Of a stretch of DNA of 64,000 bases, positions 48,417 through 58,477 are shown one piece after another; position 1 is the first letter of the stretch; each line of letters opens with the position of its first letter. The notes beneath the pieces were generated by a model. The model made no database searches, was not told where the DNA came from, and saw nothing but the letters and a program-made list of their open reading frames with translations. Both the position numbers and the translations under genes were made by a program. Source of the stretch: Thermococcus sp. (lineage in GTDB: Archaea; Methanobacteriota_B; Thermococci; Thermococcales; Thermococcaceae); contig NZ_JALUFF010000057.1 in assembly GCF_027052235.1 (NCBI RefSeq), forward strand, positions 1 through 64,000, read 5' to 3'.

Positions 48417-51350
48417 TCAGCCCTCCCAGATTACGTAGGCCTTTTCCGTCAGGAACACAGGCTCGACCCTCTTGCTCACTATCACTACCTTGTCCTTGCC
48501 GTACTTCTTGTAGAGCTTCTCTATGTACTTGTCGAAGAAGTCCGCCGGGAGGGTGGCCTTCCCTTCAACCACGTTGTCGCCCTTCTTAACCGAGAGCGTT
48601 TTCACGGGGACGTAGCCGACGATTTCCATGTGCGGTTCGAGGTAGAAGCTCTTCTTGTAGATGTCCGTGCCGTTTGGTGCAACGTAGTAGTAGAGCACCC
48701 CCCTAAGGGCGAACTGGACGTTCTCGTAGGCCCTGTCAAAGGCCTCGGTCAGCTTTATCGTTCCGCTCTCCCCGGGCTTCAGAACCTCGTTGGGCCTCAC
48801 CATCTTTCCGTTCACATAGACCGGGCCGTTGGTGACCCCGACCGGGCCCTGCTGGATGAGGACGAGGCGGTACTTGGTGGCGTTGGGGACGTTGAGCTTA
48901 AAGGTCACCGGCGTCTCGTTGAGGTGGTTCAGGTTGAGGTTTTCGACAACGACCTTTCTCTCGACCAGCTTGGTGCCGTTGTAGGCCTCGAAGACAAGCT
49001 TTCCGTCCTTTACGTCCCTGCCGAACGCTGAAATCCAGAGGCGGAACTCGTGCTCTCCAACGGGCAGTTTCCCGCCGGAGAGGGTGCTGTATATCGAGAC
49101 CCACGTCTTATTCTCCAGCACGTCTATCCGGTAAACTCCGAAGGGCCTGAACTCGTAAACCCTGACGCTCGGCACTTTGGCCCCGTAGTTTCTCTCAAGG
49201 TAGCCGTTGTAGGCTGTATAAACCAGCTTGAAGTTGGCGAAGAGCTTCTGGGCATCCCACTGGTTGAGCGAGAAGGGGAGGGCCAGTGCGAGCCTGACGT
49301 AGTCGCTGAAGGCGATTTTGTTGTAGGCCAGTATGCCACCGTAGGGGGTTATGTAGAGGACGTAGGGGATGACCCCGCGCTTTCCGTGGTATATCTTGCC
49401 CTTTGTCAGGTCTATGGTCAGGTATGGCTCGTAGACGGCGTTTCCAAACTTGACCAGAACGGTGTCGTTCTTAACCGCCATCTGGTCGCTCTGGACGTAG
49501 CCGAACATGGCGTTGCTCCTGTACTCGCCGTAGTTTATCGCACCGCCGAGGTAGGCTATGGCCCCGAACTTCCCGAAGTCGCTCTGCCTGTCGAAGGGGT
49601 CGAGGAAGGTGATTACATATCTGTCTTCCCACGCCTCAAGGTCAACTTCCGCCTTCTCGTTGGTTCCGGAGAAGAAGCGGGCTATTATGTACCTCCTGTC
49701 GTAGGCGTGGCCACCGTCGCTTACCGCCCTTCTGTGGCTCAGCAAACTGGACTCCTCCCAGTAGCCGTAGTCCCACCAGCTCATCACGGTATCGTAGGGC
49801 CCGCTGTGGTTCGCTATCCAGAAGAGTGCGTCCGTCCAGCTCTCGGGGACGCTACCGGGCATCTTGGGGTTTATGAAGCGGTAGTAGGCCATTGAGTTTT
49901 TCTGCTGCGTCATCGCGTAGCTTGCCCCGACGTAGGGCATTGGGATGAAGAGGAGTATGAGGAAGATTGCATAGAGGGCCTTTGTTCCGGCGCTCTCCTT
50001 CATGCCCTCGACGAGGACGAAGGCCTCTCCGATGAGTATTCCGGCCAGTATCGCCACAGGTCCCGAGGCCTGGAAGGAGAAACGGATGGCGTTGAGGAGC
50101 AGGTAAACGGTCGCGAGGTAGTAGACGATTATGAAGGTCTCCTTGTACCAGTCGTAGGCACCGCTCTTGAGCTTCTTCGTCACCTTGAGAAGAACGAGGA
50201 AGAAACCGGCAAGGGCCATGAAGAAGACAAGCCCGTCGCTGGCCTTGACGCTGAAGTAAGGCGCAATCTGACTCCACTTGGTTTTTGCAAGCTCAGCGAC
50301 CGTCTGGTAGAGTGGAGTGGACTGGGTTGCCTGACCGAGGAACCTGAAGAGGTCCCTGCCGAAGTAGCCGTAGAACGCCAGAAAGCCGATGACGAGGACA
50401 GCGGTTACGGCTCCGAGCCTGTGGAGCTTGTCCGAGTAGTTCAGGCCGAGCTTCCTGCCGTAGAGCATTATTGCAACGAGGACAAGGAGCGCCAGATAAG
50501 CTTCAAAGGCGAAGACGAGGAATTTTCCGATTCCCACGAACCCGGTTCTGCTCACGGCCAGTCCTAGGAGTATCGAAACTCCTAGAATGGAGAGATACTC
50601 CTTCGTGAACCTCTCAAGCTGGCCTATCCTGCCCGCTATGAAGACTCCTATCGCGTAGAGGCCTCCAAGGGTTAGGAGCACCATGACGCCGAGCTGGCTA
50701 CCGTTCCAGACGCCCATGTAGATTGGACTGAGGAGGAGGAACAGTATAGCACCGGCTATCTTCTTCCAGTTCCACCTCTTCTCGTCGAGGTAAACGAGGA
50801 GGAAGAACACCGCGAAGAGGAAGAACATCATGAAGGGCCCTTCACCACGGTTGTTCCCCGAGTAGGTCTTCGTTATGTTGGAGGTCGAGAACATTATCAT
50901 TGCCGCCCCCCAGAAGCCGGCCCAGTTGGAGTGGAGCTTCCAGCCTATCAGATAGACTGCTATGACTATCATCGCACCGACGAAGGGAGGCCAGAGCTTG
51001 AAGGCCCCTAGGACATCGGTGCCGAAGAGCGCGTGGGTGACTTTGTAGAAGAGGGCCTGCATAGTGTAAAGACCAAGGTAGCCCTCGGCCTTTATGCCAC
51101 TCGGAGGGTAGGCGTAGGCGTAATACTTCGGAACCCACTGGCTTATCGCCTGCCTGTACATCTCGAAGTGGAAGAAAGTATCCGGATCGAGGAACGTCCT
51201 GTAGGCGGAGGTTACGTTCCTTATTTTGAAGCCTATGTAGGCGAATATGAGTGCCACAAGGGGCAGGCCGTAGTCGCGGGCGTAGACGTAGGCCTTCGAA
51301 AGGCCCGGCCCCTTCTTTTTCTTCCTTTTCTTCTTGACATCCGTTTTCAT
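48417..51350 (-). CDS. aglB: AglB oligosaccharyltransferase (STT3 family)
   Basis: This 977-residue enzyme transfers lipid-linked glycans to Asn of N-X-S/T sequons outside the cell membrane. About a dozen membrane helices fill the N-terminal half, with a first acidic motif DPDTFFHFEMYR (Asp near 55-57). The catalytic WWDYG is at 525-529 (SWWDYGYWEESSLLSHRRAVSDGGHAYDRRY), followed by a large beta-rich exterior. ATG 51350 after GGTGGTGCCC is preferred. It lies 10 bases after glmS, linking amino-sugar supply to glycosylation. Confidence 0.96.
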   Translation of the reverse strand: MKTDVKKKRKKKKGPGLSKAYVYARDYGLPLVALIFAYIGFKIRNVTSAYRTFLDPDTFFHFEMYRQAISQWVPKYYAYAYPPSGIKAEGYLGLYTMQALFYKVTHALFGTDVLGAFKLWPPFVGAMIVIAVYLIGWKLHSNWAGFWGAAMIMFSTSNITKTYSGNNRGEGPFMMFFLFAVFFLLVYLDEKRWNWKKIAGAILFLLLSPIYMGVWNGSQLGVMVLLTLGGLYAIGVFIAGRIGQLERFTKEYLSILGVSILLGLAVSRTGFVGIGKFLVFAFEAYLALLVLVAIMLYGRKLGLNYSDKLHRLGAVTAVLVIGFLAFYGYFGRDLFRFLGQATQSTPLYQTVAELAKTKWSQIAPYFSVKASDGLVFFMALAGFFLVLLKVTKKLKSGAYDWYKETFIIVYYLATVYLLLNAIRFSFQASGPVAILAGILIGEAFVLVEGMKESAGTKALYAIFLILLFIPMPYVGASYAMTQQKNSMAYYRFINPKMPGSVPESWTDALFWIANHSGPYDTVMSWWDYGYWEESSLLSHRRAVSDGGHAYDRRYIIARFFSGTNEKAEVDLEAWEDRYVITFLDPFDRQSDFGKFGAIAYLGGAINYGEYRSNAMFGYVQSDQMAVKNDTVLVKFGNAVYEPYLTIDLTKGKIYHGKRGVIPYVLYITPYGGILAYNKIAFSDYVRLALALPFSLNQWDAQKLFANFKLVYTAYNGYLERNYGAKVPSVRVYEFRPFGVYRIDVLENKTWVSIYSTLSGGKLPVGEHEFRLWISAFGRDVKDGKLVFEAYNGTKLVERKVVVENLNLNHLNETPVTFKLNVPNATKYRLVLIQQGPVGVTNGPVYVNGKMVRPNEVLKPGESGTIKLTEAFDRAYENVQFALRGVLYYYVAPNGTDIYKKSFYLEPHMEIVGYVPVKTLSVKKGDNVVEGKATLPADFFDKYIEKLYKKYGKDKVVIVSKRVEPVFLTEKAYVIWEG

Positions 51351-51360
51351 GGGCACCACC

Positions 51361-53169
51361 TCATTCAACGGTAACGGACTTGGCAAGGTTTCTCGGCTTG
51401 TCGGGGTCGTTGCCCCTCAAAACCGCGAGATGATATGCGAGGAGCTGGAGGGGAACTATGTACGGGATTGGACTCAGCAGCTCGTCCAGCTTCGGCATCT
51501 CGATGAAGACATCGGAGACCTTCCTGAGCTTCTCAGAGTCGCCGAGGGAAACCACGAAGGCCCCCCTAGCCCTCGCCTCCTCGATGTTGCTCATGGTCTT
51601 GTCGAGGGTCTTCCCGCTCGGGGCTATCGCGACGACGGGGACGTTCTCCTCGATGAGTGCAAGAGGCCCGTGCTTCAGCTCACCCGCGCTGAGGCCCTCG
51701 GCGTGGATGTAGCTTATCTCCTTGAGCTTCAGAGCCCCCTCAAGGGCCGTTGGAAGGCCTATGCTCCTCCCTATGTAGAAGAAGTCCCTTCTGTCCTTCA
51801 GGTTCTCGGCGAGCTCCCTGAGGGAATCGCTGAGGCCCAGTACCTCCTCAACTCTATCGGGTACCCCCCTGAGCTCACTTTCAAGTTTCTTGAGGTAATC
51901 CTCGTCAGCCGTCCCGAGGATGCGGGCGAGTTCTATGGCGAGCATCGTCAGAACGGCCAGCTGGGTCGTGTAGGTTTTGGTAGCTGCCACTCCAATTTCA
52001 GGCCCGGCGTGGGTGTAGAGGGTCAGGTCAGCTATCCTCGTGGCCATACTGCCAACCACGTTGACTATTGCCAGAACCTTCGCCCCCTTTCTCTTCGCGA
52101 GCTTCATCGCCGCGAGCGTATCCGCGGTTTCACCGCTCTGGGTTATCGCTATGAGGAGAGTTCTTTCGTCAACGAGCTCCTCGAACTCGTAGCGGAACTC
52201 GCTGGCCTCCTCCACGACGGGAACCTTCTTGGCGAGGCGCTGGAAGAGGTACTTCCCGGCCAGAGCCGCGTGGTAGGAAGTCCCCATGGCAACGAAGTAG
52301 ACCTTGTCGTAGTTCGCTATCTCTCTGGCAACAAGCTTTACGGCCTCGACGTTCCCGTGTATGGCATCCCTCAGTGCCCTCGGTTGCTCGAATATCTCTT
52401 TGAGCATGAAGTGCGGGAAGCCAGCTTTCTCGGCCATCTCAAGGGTCCAGCTTATCTCCCTGACTTCTTTTTTCACAGGTTCTCCGGTGATGAGATTCTT
52501 AACGATCCAAGAATCCTTTGTGACGACCGCGTACTCCATATCGTCGAGGAAAACGACCCTGTTGGTGTATTCGAGGAATGCCGGAACGTCGCTCGCGGCG
52601 AACATCTCCCCGTTACCTATGCCGAGGACTAGAGGACTCTCGTTCCTCACGAAGTAAAGCCTGTCGGGTTCTTCAGTGTATATTATCCCGAGCGCGAAGG
52701 AGCCCTTCAGCTTTAAAAGCGCCTTCCGCAGGGCTTTCTCAAAGCTTTCCCCGGATTTCAGTTCCTCCTCTATGAGGTGGGCTATCACCTCGGTATCGGT
52801 GTCGCTCTCGAAGGAGTGTCCCTTCTTTATCAGTTCCTCCTTGAGCTCGGAGAAGTTCTCGATGATGCCGTTGTGAACGAGGGCCAGCTTTCCGGTGCAG
52901 TCCCTCTGGGGGTGGGCGTTTATATCGTTCGGAACACCGTGGGTGGCCCAGCGGGTGTGGCCGACGCCGCGCTTTCCGGGCATCCTGTGAAGCGCAAGCC
53001 TCTCAACGACCTCGTCTATCTTTCCGGCTCCCTTGAGTATGTGGAGGATGCCGTTTTCCTCCGTTACAATTCCAACCGAGTCATATCCTCTGTACTCAAG
53101 CCTCTTCAGGCCCTTAATTATAACTTCCGCCGCGGGCCTGTCACCTATGTAACCGATGATACCGCACAT
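51361..53169 (-). CDS. glmS: Glucosamine-6-phosphate synthase (GFAT)
   Basis: This 602-residue enzyme makes glucosamine-6-phosphate from fructose-6-phosphate and glutamine. It starts [33 protein letters not shown] with the N-terminal nucleophile Cys2 of class II amidotransferases. HTRWATHG and [12 protein letters not shown] follow. Two SIS domains ([61 protein letters not shown]) and a C-terminal [11 protein letters not shown] end complete it. ATG 53169 follows AAGGTGAGTGGC. Amino sugars feed glycan synthesis for AglB just downstream. Confidence 0.97.
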   Translation of the reverse strand: MCGIIGYIGDRPAAEVIIKGLKRLEYRGYDSVGIVTEENGILHILKGAGKIDEVVERLALHRMPGKRGVGHTRWATHGVPNDINAHPQRDCTGKLALVHNGIIENFSELKEELIKKGHSFESDTDTEVIAHLIEEELKSGESFEKALRKALLKLKGSFALGIIYTEEPDRLYFVRNESPLVLGIGNGEMFAASDVPAFLEYTNRVVFLDDMEYAVVTKDSWIVKNLITGEPVKKEVREISWTLEMAEKAGFPHFMLKEIFEQPRALRDAIHGNVEAVKLVAREIANYDKVYFVAMGTSYHAALAGKYLFQRLAKKVPVVEEASEFRYEFEELVDERTLLIAITQSGETADTLAAMKLAKRKGAKVLAIVNVVGSMATRIADLTLYTHAGPEIGVAATKTYTTQLAVLTMLAIELARILGTADEDYLKKLESELRGVPDRVEEVLGLSDSLRELAENLKDRRDFFYIGRSIGLPTALEGALKLKEISYIHAEGLSAGELKHGPLALIEENVPVVAIAPSGKTLDKTMSNIEEARARGAFVVSLGDSEKLRKVSDVFIEMPKLDELLSPIPYIVPLQLLAYHLAVLRGNDPDKPRNLAKSVTVE

Positions 53170-53237
53170 GCCACTCACCTTCCTTACTCTTTTCCCGGAT
53201 AAACGCACGGAGTTAAAAGCTTTCCTGAGGGGCAAAG

Positions 53238-53247
53238 TCTTTATACG
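53238..53247 (+). promoter_or_regulatory. TATA box of the TIP gene
   Basis: TCTTTATACG lies 30-40 bases before ATG 53277. Confidence 0.55.
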
Positions 53248-53276
53248 CTTCGTTCCATCATGAGTGGGTGTTGGCT

Positions 53277-53459
53277 ATGAGGCTCGACGACTTCATTGGG
53301 GCGGGAAAGCCAAGGAAGAACGAGAGGAAGGTCAAGAAAAAGAAGCGCCTCAGGGAGACGAGCTTGGACGCGTTCCTTCCGGAGGAGCACGTTGAGTACT
53401 TCAGGCAGCTCCGCATTGGCTCGAAGAGAATAAGGAACTCCAGAGTTGAGGAATTATAG
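53277..53459 (+). CDS. TIP-like Thermococcales inhibitor of PCNA
   Basis: The product is 60 residues: [18 protein letters not shown], a Lys/Arg-rich stretch, [24 protein letters not shown] and a charged end. TIP of T. kodakarensis, a small protein without a canonical PIP box, occupies the PIP site of PCNA and extends by a helix that breaks the trimer. The TSLDAFL segment followed by a helix fits that mode. Gene order (next to glmS and aglB) also fits my recollection of the TIP locus. ATG 53277 follows GGGTGTTGGCT. Family by size, motif and context. Confidence 0.72.
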   Translation: MRLDDFIGAGKPRKNERKVKKKKRLRETSLDAFLPEEHVEYFRQLRIGSKRIRNSRVEEL

Positions 53460-54605
53460 GGCCTCCGCTATTACCGCTTTCTCTCCAGCCCTGAAGACGA
53501 AGGCCCTCCTCTCGCCCCTGAGACCGGCCTCAATCCTCTTCCTCAGCCTCCAGTACTCGTTCTGGGGGACGCTCACCTTGAGGGTTGCCCTCCCAAAGCC
53601 CTCCTTTCTCAGGAAGTCGTTTATCCTGAGGGGATGGAAGGGGAGAACGCCAACAACGCGGTAGGTTCTCTTTAGGTAAGGGCTTTTTATCTCCCCGTCT
53701 CCGGTCGCTAAAACCCTCCTCTTCTCGCGCAGGAGCATTTTGGCATCCACTGGAAGGATGTGGAAGAGCTCGTTTATCAAATCGGCGTAGTCTATGCTTT
53801 GAGGTATCTCGTAGAGGTATTCGCCGGGTTTCTCGGCCCACTCGACGATGTTTTCCAGATTGGGATTGCTCTCAAGCCTGACCCTCGCTGGAAGGATTAC
53901 CGCACTCCTCTCGGCCTTTGCGAGTGGTTCTGTGTAGAAGGTGAGCCTGTTCAAGGCCCCGAAGAGGTCTATGTACTCGAACTCGCCCTTCCATGGAACC
54001 CTCTCCCGCCTGATCTGGGGAGGCAGGTCGAATATGAAGGCATCGGTTTTCTTTGAGTACGCCTCGTAAACCTTCAACGGGCTCGGGAGCAGGTCTTCAA
54101 GTCTTCTCTCCGGCATCTCGGGGGGACGGGCTGGGTCAGAGAAGATTACCTCGGCATCGACCCTTTCGACGGTCTCAGGCGCGAGGGAGTCGGCGTTTAT
54201 GAACTCGATGTTTTTCACGCCGTATTCCTCGGCGTTCCGCTTTGCGAACTCAATTTTTAAAGGGTCTATGTCGATTCCATAGGCCCTCTCGACCTTCATC
54301 GCATAGAAGATGAGCTGTATTCCTATTCCACAGGAGACGTCGGCAATGCTCCTGATTCCAATCTCCCTCAGCCTTTCTGCTCTGTATCTGGCCACAACCT
54401 CGTGGGTCGCATAGCGGAGCCCTTCTAAGTCCATCCAGAGGTCGTTCCTGGAGAACTTGTCCTTCGCCCTTATCCTCGCCCTCGCTATCTCCGCTATGAG
54501 CTCCCACTTTTTTCCAAACCTCGCGCGGAGCTTCCTCTCGTCAAGGCCCCGCTTTATCATTTCGATGGCCTCTTTTACCCTCTCTTCCGTGACCCCTTCG
54601 AGCAT
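53454..54605 (-). CDS. Class I SAM methyltransferase with THUMP-like C-terminal domain
   Basis: This 383-residue protein has a helical N-terminus, a SAM-binding Rossmann core ([40 protein letters not shown]) and the [13 protein letters not shown] active-site-like motif in place of NPPY. The C-terminal domain ([41 protein letters not shown]) matches THUMP-like modules of COG1092-type relatives. The target is probably tRNA or rRNA, but this is inference. ATG 54605 is close to the divergent glycosyltransferase gene. The 3' end overlaps TIP by 6 bases. Confidence 0.85.
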   Translation of the reverse strand: MLEGVTEERVKEAIEMIKRGLDERKLRARFGKKWELIAEIARARIRAKDKFSRNDLWMDLEGLRYATHEVVARYRAERLREIGIRSIADVSCGIGIQLIFYAMKVERAYGIDIDPLKIEFAKRNAEEYGVKNIEFINADSLAPETVERVDAEVIFSDPARPPEMPERRLEDLLPSPLKVYEAYSKKTDAFIFDLPPQIRRERVPWKGEFEYIDLFGALNRLTFYTEPLAKAERSAVILPARVRLESNPNLENIVEWAEKPGEYLYEIPQSIDYADLINELFHILPVDAKMLLREKRRVLATGDGEIKSPYLKRTYRVVGVLPFHPLRINDFLRKEGFGRATLKVSVPQNEYWRLRKRIEAGLRGERRAFVFRAGEKAVIAEAL

Positions 54606-54624
54606 GTTCTTAGCTAAGGGAGAG

Positions 54625-54634
54625 GCTTAAAAAC
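54625..54634 (+). promoter_or_regulatory. TATA-like box of glycosyltransferase gene
   Basis: GCTTAAAAAC lies about 35 bases before ATG 54665. Confidence 0.45.
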
Positions 54635-54664
54635 GTTTGTTGGAAACTCCAAGCGGTGCGGGGA

Positions 54665-56065
54665 ATGAAATGGAAGTTCGTCGTCTTCTGGGTAATCGTG
54701 ATGGCAACGATGGCGGGAACGTTCCTCTACGAGTACAACTTCGCTTCTCAGCCCGCGCTTAACGGCTACATAGGAGACGAGGTCTGGTACGTCCCGGCCA
54801 GCAGGAACGTCCTTCACCTGCTCGGGGTGAACGTCACCTACGAGTTCAACGGGAGCTACGGGGTCAACGTGATATTCAGCAACGCAACGGCCAAGATGCT
54901 CTACCTGAGCACAGCCGACGGGATAGCGGCGATAAACGGGGTGACCTTCAGAAGGGAGTACAACAACCTTCCGGGTGTTTACTACGAGGTTCCAAAGGAG
55001 CATTACCGGAGGTTCCTCGGGGAGCTTGCGGTGGATTTGCCCAATGGAAGTTACTACGTCGTCCCCGGTTATGAATACCCCGACAAGGACGGCATTCAGA
55101 AATATCTGAACACGGAGCATCCCTTCCTCGGGAAGGACATCATAATGCTCTCGATGGCCACCCTCGGCGACGAGCCGATAAAATGGCGCCTCCCGGGAAT
55201 AATCGAGTTCGCGCTGATAGAGCTTGTCGTTGTCCTTGCAACCTATAAAATCAGCCGGAGTTACATCGCCTCGCTGATTGCCCTCGCCTTCGTTACAGCC
55301 GACCCGACCTTGCAGGCAACGTCAGTTGCCGCCATGCTCGACATCCACGTGGCCTTCTTCGTCGGCCTCTTCGTCCTGGCCCTAGCCTATGAGATGGAGT
55401 TTACCTCGGCTACTTTTCTCGGCCTTGCCTCAGCAGTCAAGCTCAGCGGAGGCTTTGGGTGGCCGGTTCTCCTCTGGAAGGCGCTCAAGAGGGAAAACTC
55501 CTTTGTAAGGTTTATGTCTGCGGTCGCGGTAATCCCGGCTCTGGCCTTTCTAATCCCCGAGCTCACGATAATAAAGGCGATTGGATTTGAGCCATGGCTG
55601 AGACAGTTCCTCGGGAGCTTTAAGTGGCACCTGAGTTACAAGGGTCCGAATCCGCATACATCTCCATTCTGGGAGTGGTTCGTCAACTACAGGCCCTTCT
55701 ACTTCCACTACGGGCCGGACGTGAGAGCCTCGACGGACCCGGTTCTAATGCTTTCGATGGTCGTCTTCATCCTGGCGATGCCCTGGCTCTACAGGAGAAA
55801 GCCCAAGGTACTCGAACCCTTCTTGGTCTTCTGGAGCACTATAGGTTTCTTTGCCCTCCAGTATGCCCTCGGGGGAAAGACGCAGTTCAGCTTCTACGCG
55901 ACGGCATTAGTTCCTCCGGCAACGGTCGTCATGGGCGTTTCGCTGAACGAGCTCCTTCGCTGGGAGGCATTCAGGGAGTCACTGGGCTTTTACAGGGAAG
56001 TGTTTGGAAGAGTCCTTGCCCTCCTGAAAAGGTTCAGGCCCGCTAGAGAAAGGCCTCAAGGGTGA
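54665..56065 (+). CDS. GT-C fold (PMT/ArnT-like) membrane glycosyltransferase
   Basis: This 466-residue protein has one N-terminal helix and a first extracellular loop with GDEVWYVPASRNVL, the acidic pair typical of GT-C enzymes of the PMT/ArnT/4-amino-arabinose group. About nine further helices follow, with a loop holding KGPNPHTSPFWEWFVNYRPFYFHYGP. It uses polyprenyl-linked sugars; the acceptor may be a protein or lipid. GTG 54656 is an alternative start. It is near the aglB/glmS glycosylation genes but on the opposite strand. Confidence 0.82.
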   Translation: MKWKFVVFWVIVMATMAGTFLYEYNFASQPALNGYIGDEVWYVPASRNVLHLLGVNVTYEFNGSYGVNVIFSNATAKMLYLSTADGIAAINGVTFRREYNNLPGVYYEVPKEHYRRFLGELAVDLPNGSYYVVPGYEYPDKDGIQKYLNTEHPFLGKDIIMLSMATLGDEPIKWRLPGIIEFALIELVVVLATYKISRSYIASLIALAFVTADPTLQATSVAAMLDIHVAFFVGLFVLALAYEMEFTSATFLGLASAVKLSGGFGWPVLLWKALKRENSFVRFMSAVAVIPALAFLIPELTIIKAIGFEPWLRQFLGSFKWHLSYKGPNPHTSPFWEWFVNYRPFYFHYGPDVRASTDPVLMLSMVVFILAMPWLYRRKPKVLEPFLVFWSTIGFFALQYALGGKTQFSFYATALVPPATVVMGVSLNELLRWEAFRESLGFYREVFGRVLALLKRFRPARERPQG

Positions 56066-56711
56066 GCTGTCCCCTTCGCTCTTTTTTCAGTTTCTCCTCT
56101 ATCTTCCTCAGCGTCTTCCAGCTTCTCCTGACTATCGGGGGAAACTCGCCATGTTGCTTGTAATAGCTTTCGAGAAAAGCCCTCGTCCTCGGGTCGCTCG
56201 GATAACCTGAGCCGATTTCACCGTACCCCTTTTTCAGCTCCTCTATGGCCCTGTCGCGGGTCACCTTGGCGAGGATTGAGGCGGCCGAAACTGGCAGAAA
56301 CTTGTCGTCCGCTTTATGCTCCGCCACAACCTTCACGTCGAAGCCGAGCCTATCCTTTATCCTCTCACCGAAGCGGGCCTCCTCGACGTCCGCCGAGTCT
56401 ATGTAAACGACATCGGGCTTGACCTTAAGCGCATTCAGGGCCTCGCTGAACTTCTCAACTTCCAGCTCGTTCAGGGTCTCCCCGCGGGAGTCTATCTCCT
56501 CCGGGGAAAGGATCAGGATGACGTAGTCATCTGCGAGTTTCACTATCTCCTCGAAGAGCTTCTCCCTCCTCTTCGGGCTCAGCCTTTTGGAGTCCCTCAC
56601 CCCAAGGGCCTTCAGCTCGGGGAGCTTTGACTCGTCGAAAACGGCCGTCGCTATGACCATCGGCCCTATCACAGGCCCCCTTCCGGCCTCGTCTATTCCT
56701 GCCACCTTCAT
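56043..56711 (-). CDS. rnhB: Ribonuclease HII
   Basis: This 222-residue enzyme removes ribonucleotides from DNA. Catalytic acids are in GIDEAGRGPVIGP (D7, E8), VVYIDSADVEEARF and ADDKFLPVSAASILAKVTRDR. The C-terminus RRGQLTLEAFL is a PIP box (Q-x-x-L-x-x-F-L), expected to bind PCNA. ATG 56711 after GGTGGAGGTC is preferred. It overlaps the upstream permease gene by 4 bases and the convergent glycosyltransferase gene by 23 bases. Confidence 0.97.
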   Translation of the reverse strand: MKVAGIDEAGRGPVIGPMVIATAVFDESKLPELKALGVRDSKRLSPKRREKLFEEIVKLADDYVILILSPEEIDSRGETLNELEVEKFSEALNALKVKPDVVYIDSADVEEARFGERIKDRLGFDVKVVAEHKADDKFLPVSAASILAKVTRDRAIEELKKGYGEIGSGYPSDPRTRAFLESYYKQHGEFPPIVRRSWKTLRKIEEKLKKERRGQLTLEAFL

Positions 56712-57535
56712 GACCTCCACCTCGCCAGAAGGAGACCGTAGATTGCGCCGAGGATTACGGTGGCTATACCGCTCGGCGGGATTGCGGTGTAGTAGGCCAG
56801 AACAACCGAGGACAGCTGGACGGTGAGGGTCGTGAAGAGGCTCACCGCGAGAACCTTCCTCAGGTCGTTGCTTACCATCAGTGCTATCGCCCCGGGAAGA
56901 ACCGCCACAACCTGAAGGGTTATCAGCCCAACGGTCTGGACTATAAGCGCGCCTATGGCACCAACGAGAACGTAGAGAACCATGAGGTAGGCCCTCGCGT
57001 TGCCCCCGTAGCTCTCAACTCCTTCGGGATCGAAGCTCAGGTAGAGGAAGTCCCTGTAAAGGAAGAGGAGGGTGAAGAATATCGCAGTCCCTCCGGCCAC
57101 CAAAAGAACTAGGTCATCGAGGGAGATGAGGAATATGTCTCCGGTGAGGTAAGAGACTATGTTCTCTGTCAGGGGGAAGTAGGGTCTCGTTGCCATCACC
57201 TTGTAGAGTACTCCGAAGCCGAGAACAGTCAACCCCGCAACGAAGCTTGCCGTTATTCCCACGGCAGAATCCGGGGTAAAGCCTATCTTCTCCAGCTCCG
57301 CTATGGTGAGGACGACAGCTATCGTCACGGCCAATGCGACCAGAAGAACGAGGGAATAGCTGTTCAGCAGGAGCGCGAGTATCATTCCGAGTACTGCCCC
57401 GAAAAGGAGCGCGTGAAAGAGGGCGTGCGTTAAGAAGGCCAGCCCCTTGGTGTTTATGAGGGGACTCAGAAAGCCGAGCAGGACGCTCACCATAACGCTC
57501 GCGAGGAGGGCCCTCAGGATGAACTCGGGAATCAT
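56708..57535 (-). CDS. Metal ABC transporter permease (ZnuB/MntB-like)
   Basis: This 275-residue protein has seven to nine membrane helices. The pattern GFLSPLINTKGLAFLTHALFHALLFGAVLG, then LGFGVLYK, then GDIFLISLDDLVLL and GAIGALIVQTVGLITLQVVAVLPGAIALMVSNDLRKV are the family 3/9 metal-uptake permease hallmarks. It forms the channel with the ATPase encoded just upstream (4-base overlap). Zn, Mn or Fe are the likely substrates. No solute-binding protein is in the window. Confidence 0.9.
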   Translation of the reverse strand: MIPEFILRALLASVMVSVLLGFLSPLINTKGLAFLTHALFHALLFGAVLGMILALLLNSYSLVLLVALAVTIAVVLTIAELEKIGFTPDSAVGITASFVAGLTVLGFGVLYKVMATRPYFPLTENIVSYLTGDIFLISLDDLVLLVAGGTAIFFTLLFLYRDFLYLSFDPEGVESYGGNARAYLMVLYVLVGAIGALIVQTVGLITLQVVAVLPGAIALMVSNDLRKVLAVSLFTTLTVQLSSVVLAYYTAIPPSGIATVILGAIYGLLLARWRS

Positions 57536-58320
57536 AGGTGCCCACCCCTGTGGACGTGGAAGTCCCCGGTTATGCAGTAAATCTTCCCGCCCATGGGTAT
57601 TACCCTGGCCATGGGGCCGTAGACGGACTTCACGACCTCATCGGTGAGAACCGCCTCGGGCCTTCCGAAGGCTATCAGCCTCCTGTTTATGAGCATAACA
57701 AGGTCTCCAATCTCAAGGAGCGGGTTTATGTCGTGGGTGGTTATTATCATCGTCACGCTTTTCATCCTCTTTATCTTGTCCAGAACGTTCGCGACCTCTG
57801 CCCTGGCACTGGGGTCGAGAGCCGAGAGGGGCTCATCTAAAAGGAGGAGCTTCGGGTCGCTCATCAGGGCCCTCGCGAGGAGAACCCTCTGCTTCTGGCC
57901 CCCACTCAGCTCCCTGAACAGCTTGTTCTCTACACTGCCAAGCCCGACGAAGTTCAGGGCCTTTCTGGCCCTATCTATAACCTCGGGGGGTATTTTGAAA
58001 TGGACGAAACCTCTCCTGTAAATCCCGCCCATGGCGACAACTTCGAGGGCCGTGAGGGGGACGCGCTCGTTGAGGGCATGGCTCTGGGGCACGTAGCCTA
58101 TCAGCTCCCTCGCATTGCAGGGTTCCCGCCCGAAGACCTCAAGCTTTCCCGTGTATTCCCTGTGAAAGCACGCTATCGTCTTGAGCAATGTCGTCTTTCC
58201 GGCACCGTTCGGCCCGAGCAGGAGTAGCGTTTTCCCCTCCTCCAGCGTGAACGTAACGTCGCTGAGCGCTGGCTTTCCGCTGTAGGATATCGTCAGGTTC
58301 TCGGCCTTTACCGCCTCCAT
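57532..58320 (-). CDS. Metal ABC transporter ATPase with His-rich C-terminus
   Basis: This 262-residue ATPase has Walker A LGPNGAGKTTLLK, Q-loop VPQSHALN, signature ELSGGQKQRVLLARAL, Walker B LLLLDEPLSALDP and TTHDINPLLE. The tail IYCITGDFHVHRGGHL is rich in Cys/His and may sense metal. ATG 58320 after TTGGTGAG is preferred. The long upstream frame extends into noncoding DNA. Likely powers uptake of Zn, Mn or Fe. Confidence 0.9.
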   Translation of the reverse strand: MEAVKAENLTISYSGKPALSDVTFTLEEGKTLLLLGPNGAGKTTLLKTIACFHREYTGKLEVFGREPCNARELIGYVPQSHALNERVPLTALEVVAMGGIYRRGFVHFKIPPEVIDRARKALNFVGLGSVENKLFRELSGGQKQRVLLARALMSDPKLLLLDEPLSALDPSARAEVANVLDKIKRMKSVTMIITTHDINPLLEIGDLVMLINRRLIAFGRPEAVLTDEVVKSVYGPMARVIPMGGKIYCITGDFHVHRGGHL

Positions 58321-58437
58321 CTCACCAACCAAGCTCCTTTCACGGGGCGACCTTTTAAGCTTTGATGTCCGGTCCTTTTTGCAAAAAATTTTTAAAATCT
58401 TGCCAGAACTCAAAGTGAAGAATTTTTGCGGGGGTAA

Positions 58438-58447
58438 GCTTATAAGG
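58438..58447 (+). promoter_or_regulatory. TATA box of aIF1A operon
   Basis: GCTTATAAGG lies about 35 bases before ATG 58478 and probably drives the translation/topology operon. Confidence 0.65.
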
Positions 58448-58477
58448 GGTAAATGAGAGCGGAGGGAGGTGATGCTC

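Noticed and set aside
51334-52632. 432-codon plus-strand open frame antisense to glmS
   Set aside because: It lies wholly over a clear glmS and the aglB start. Its product is low in recognisable motifs and follows the mirror codon pattern of GC-rich coding DNA.
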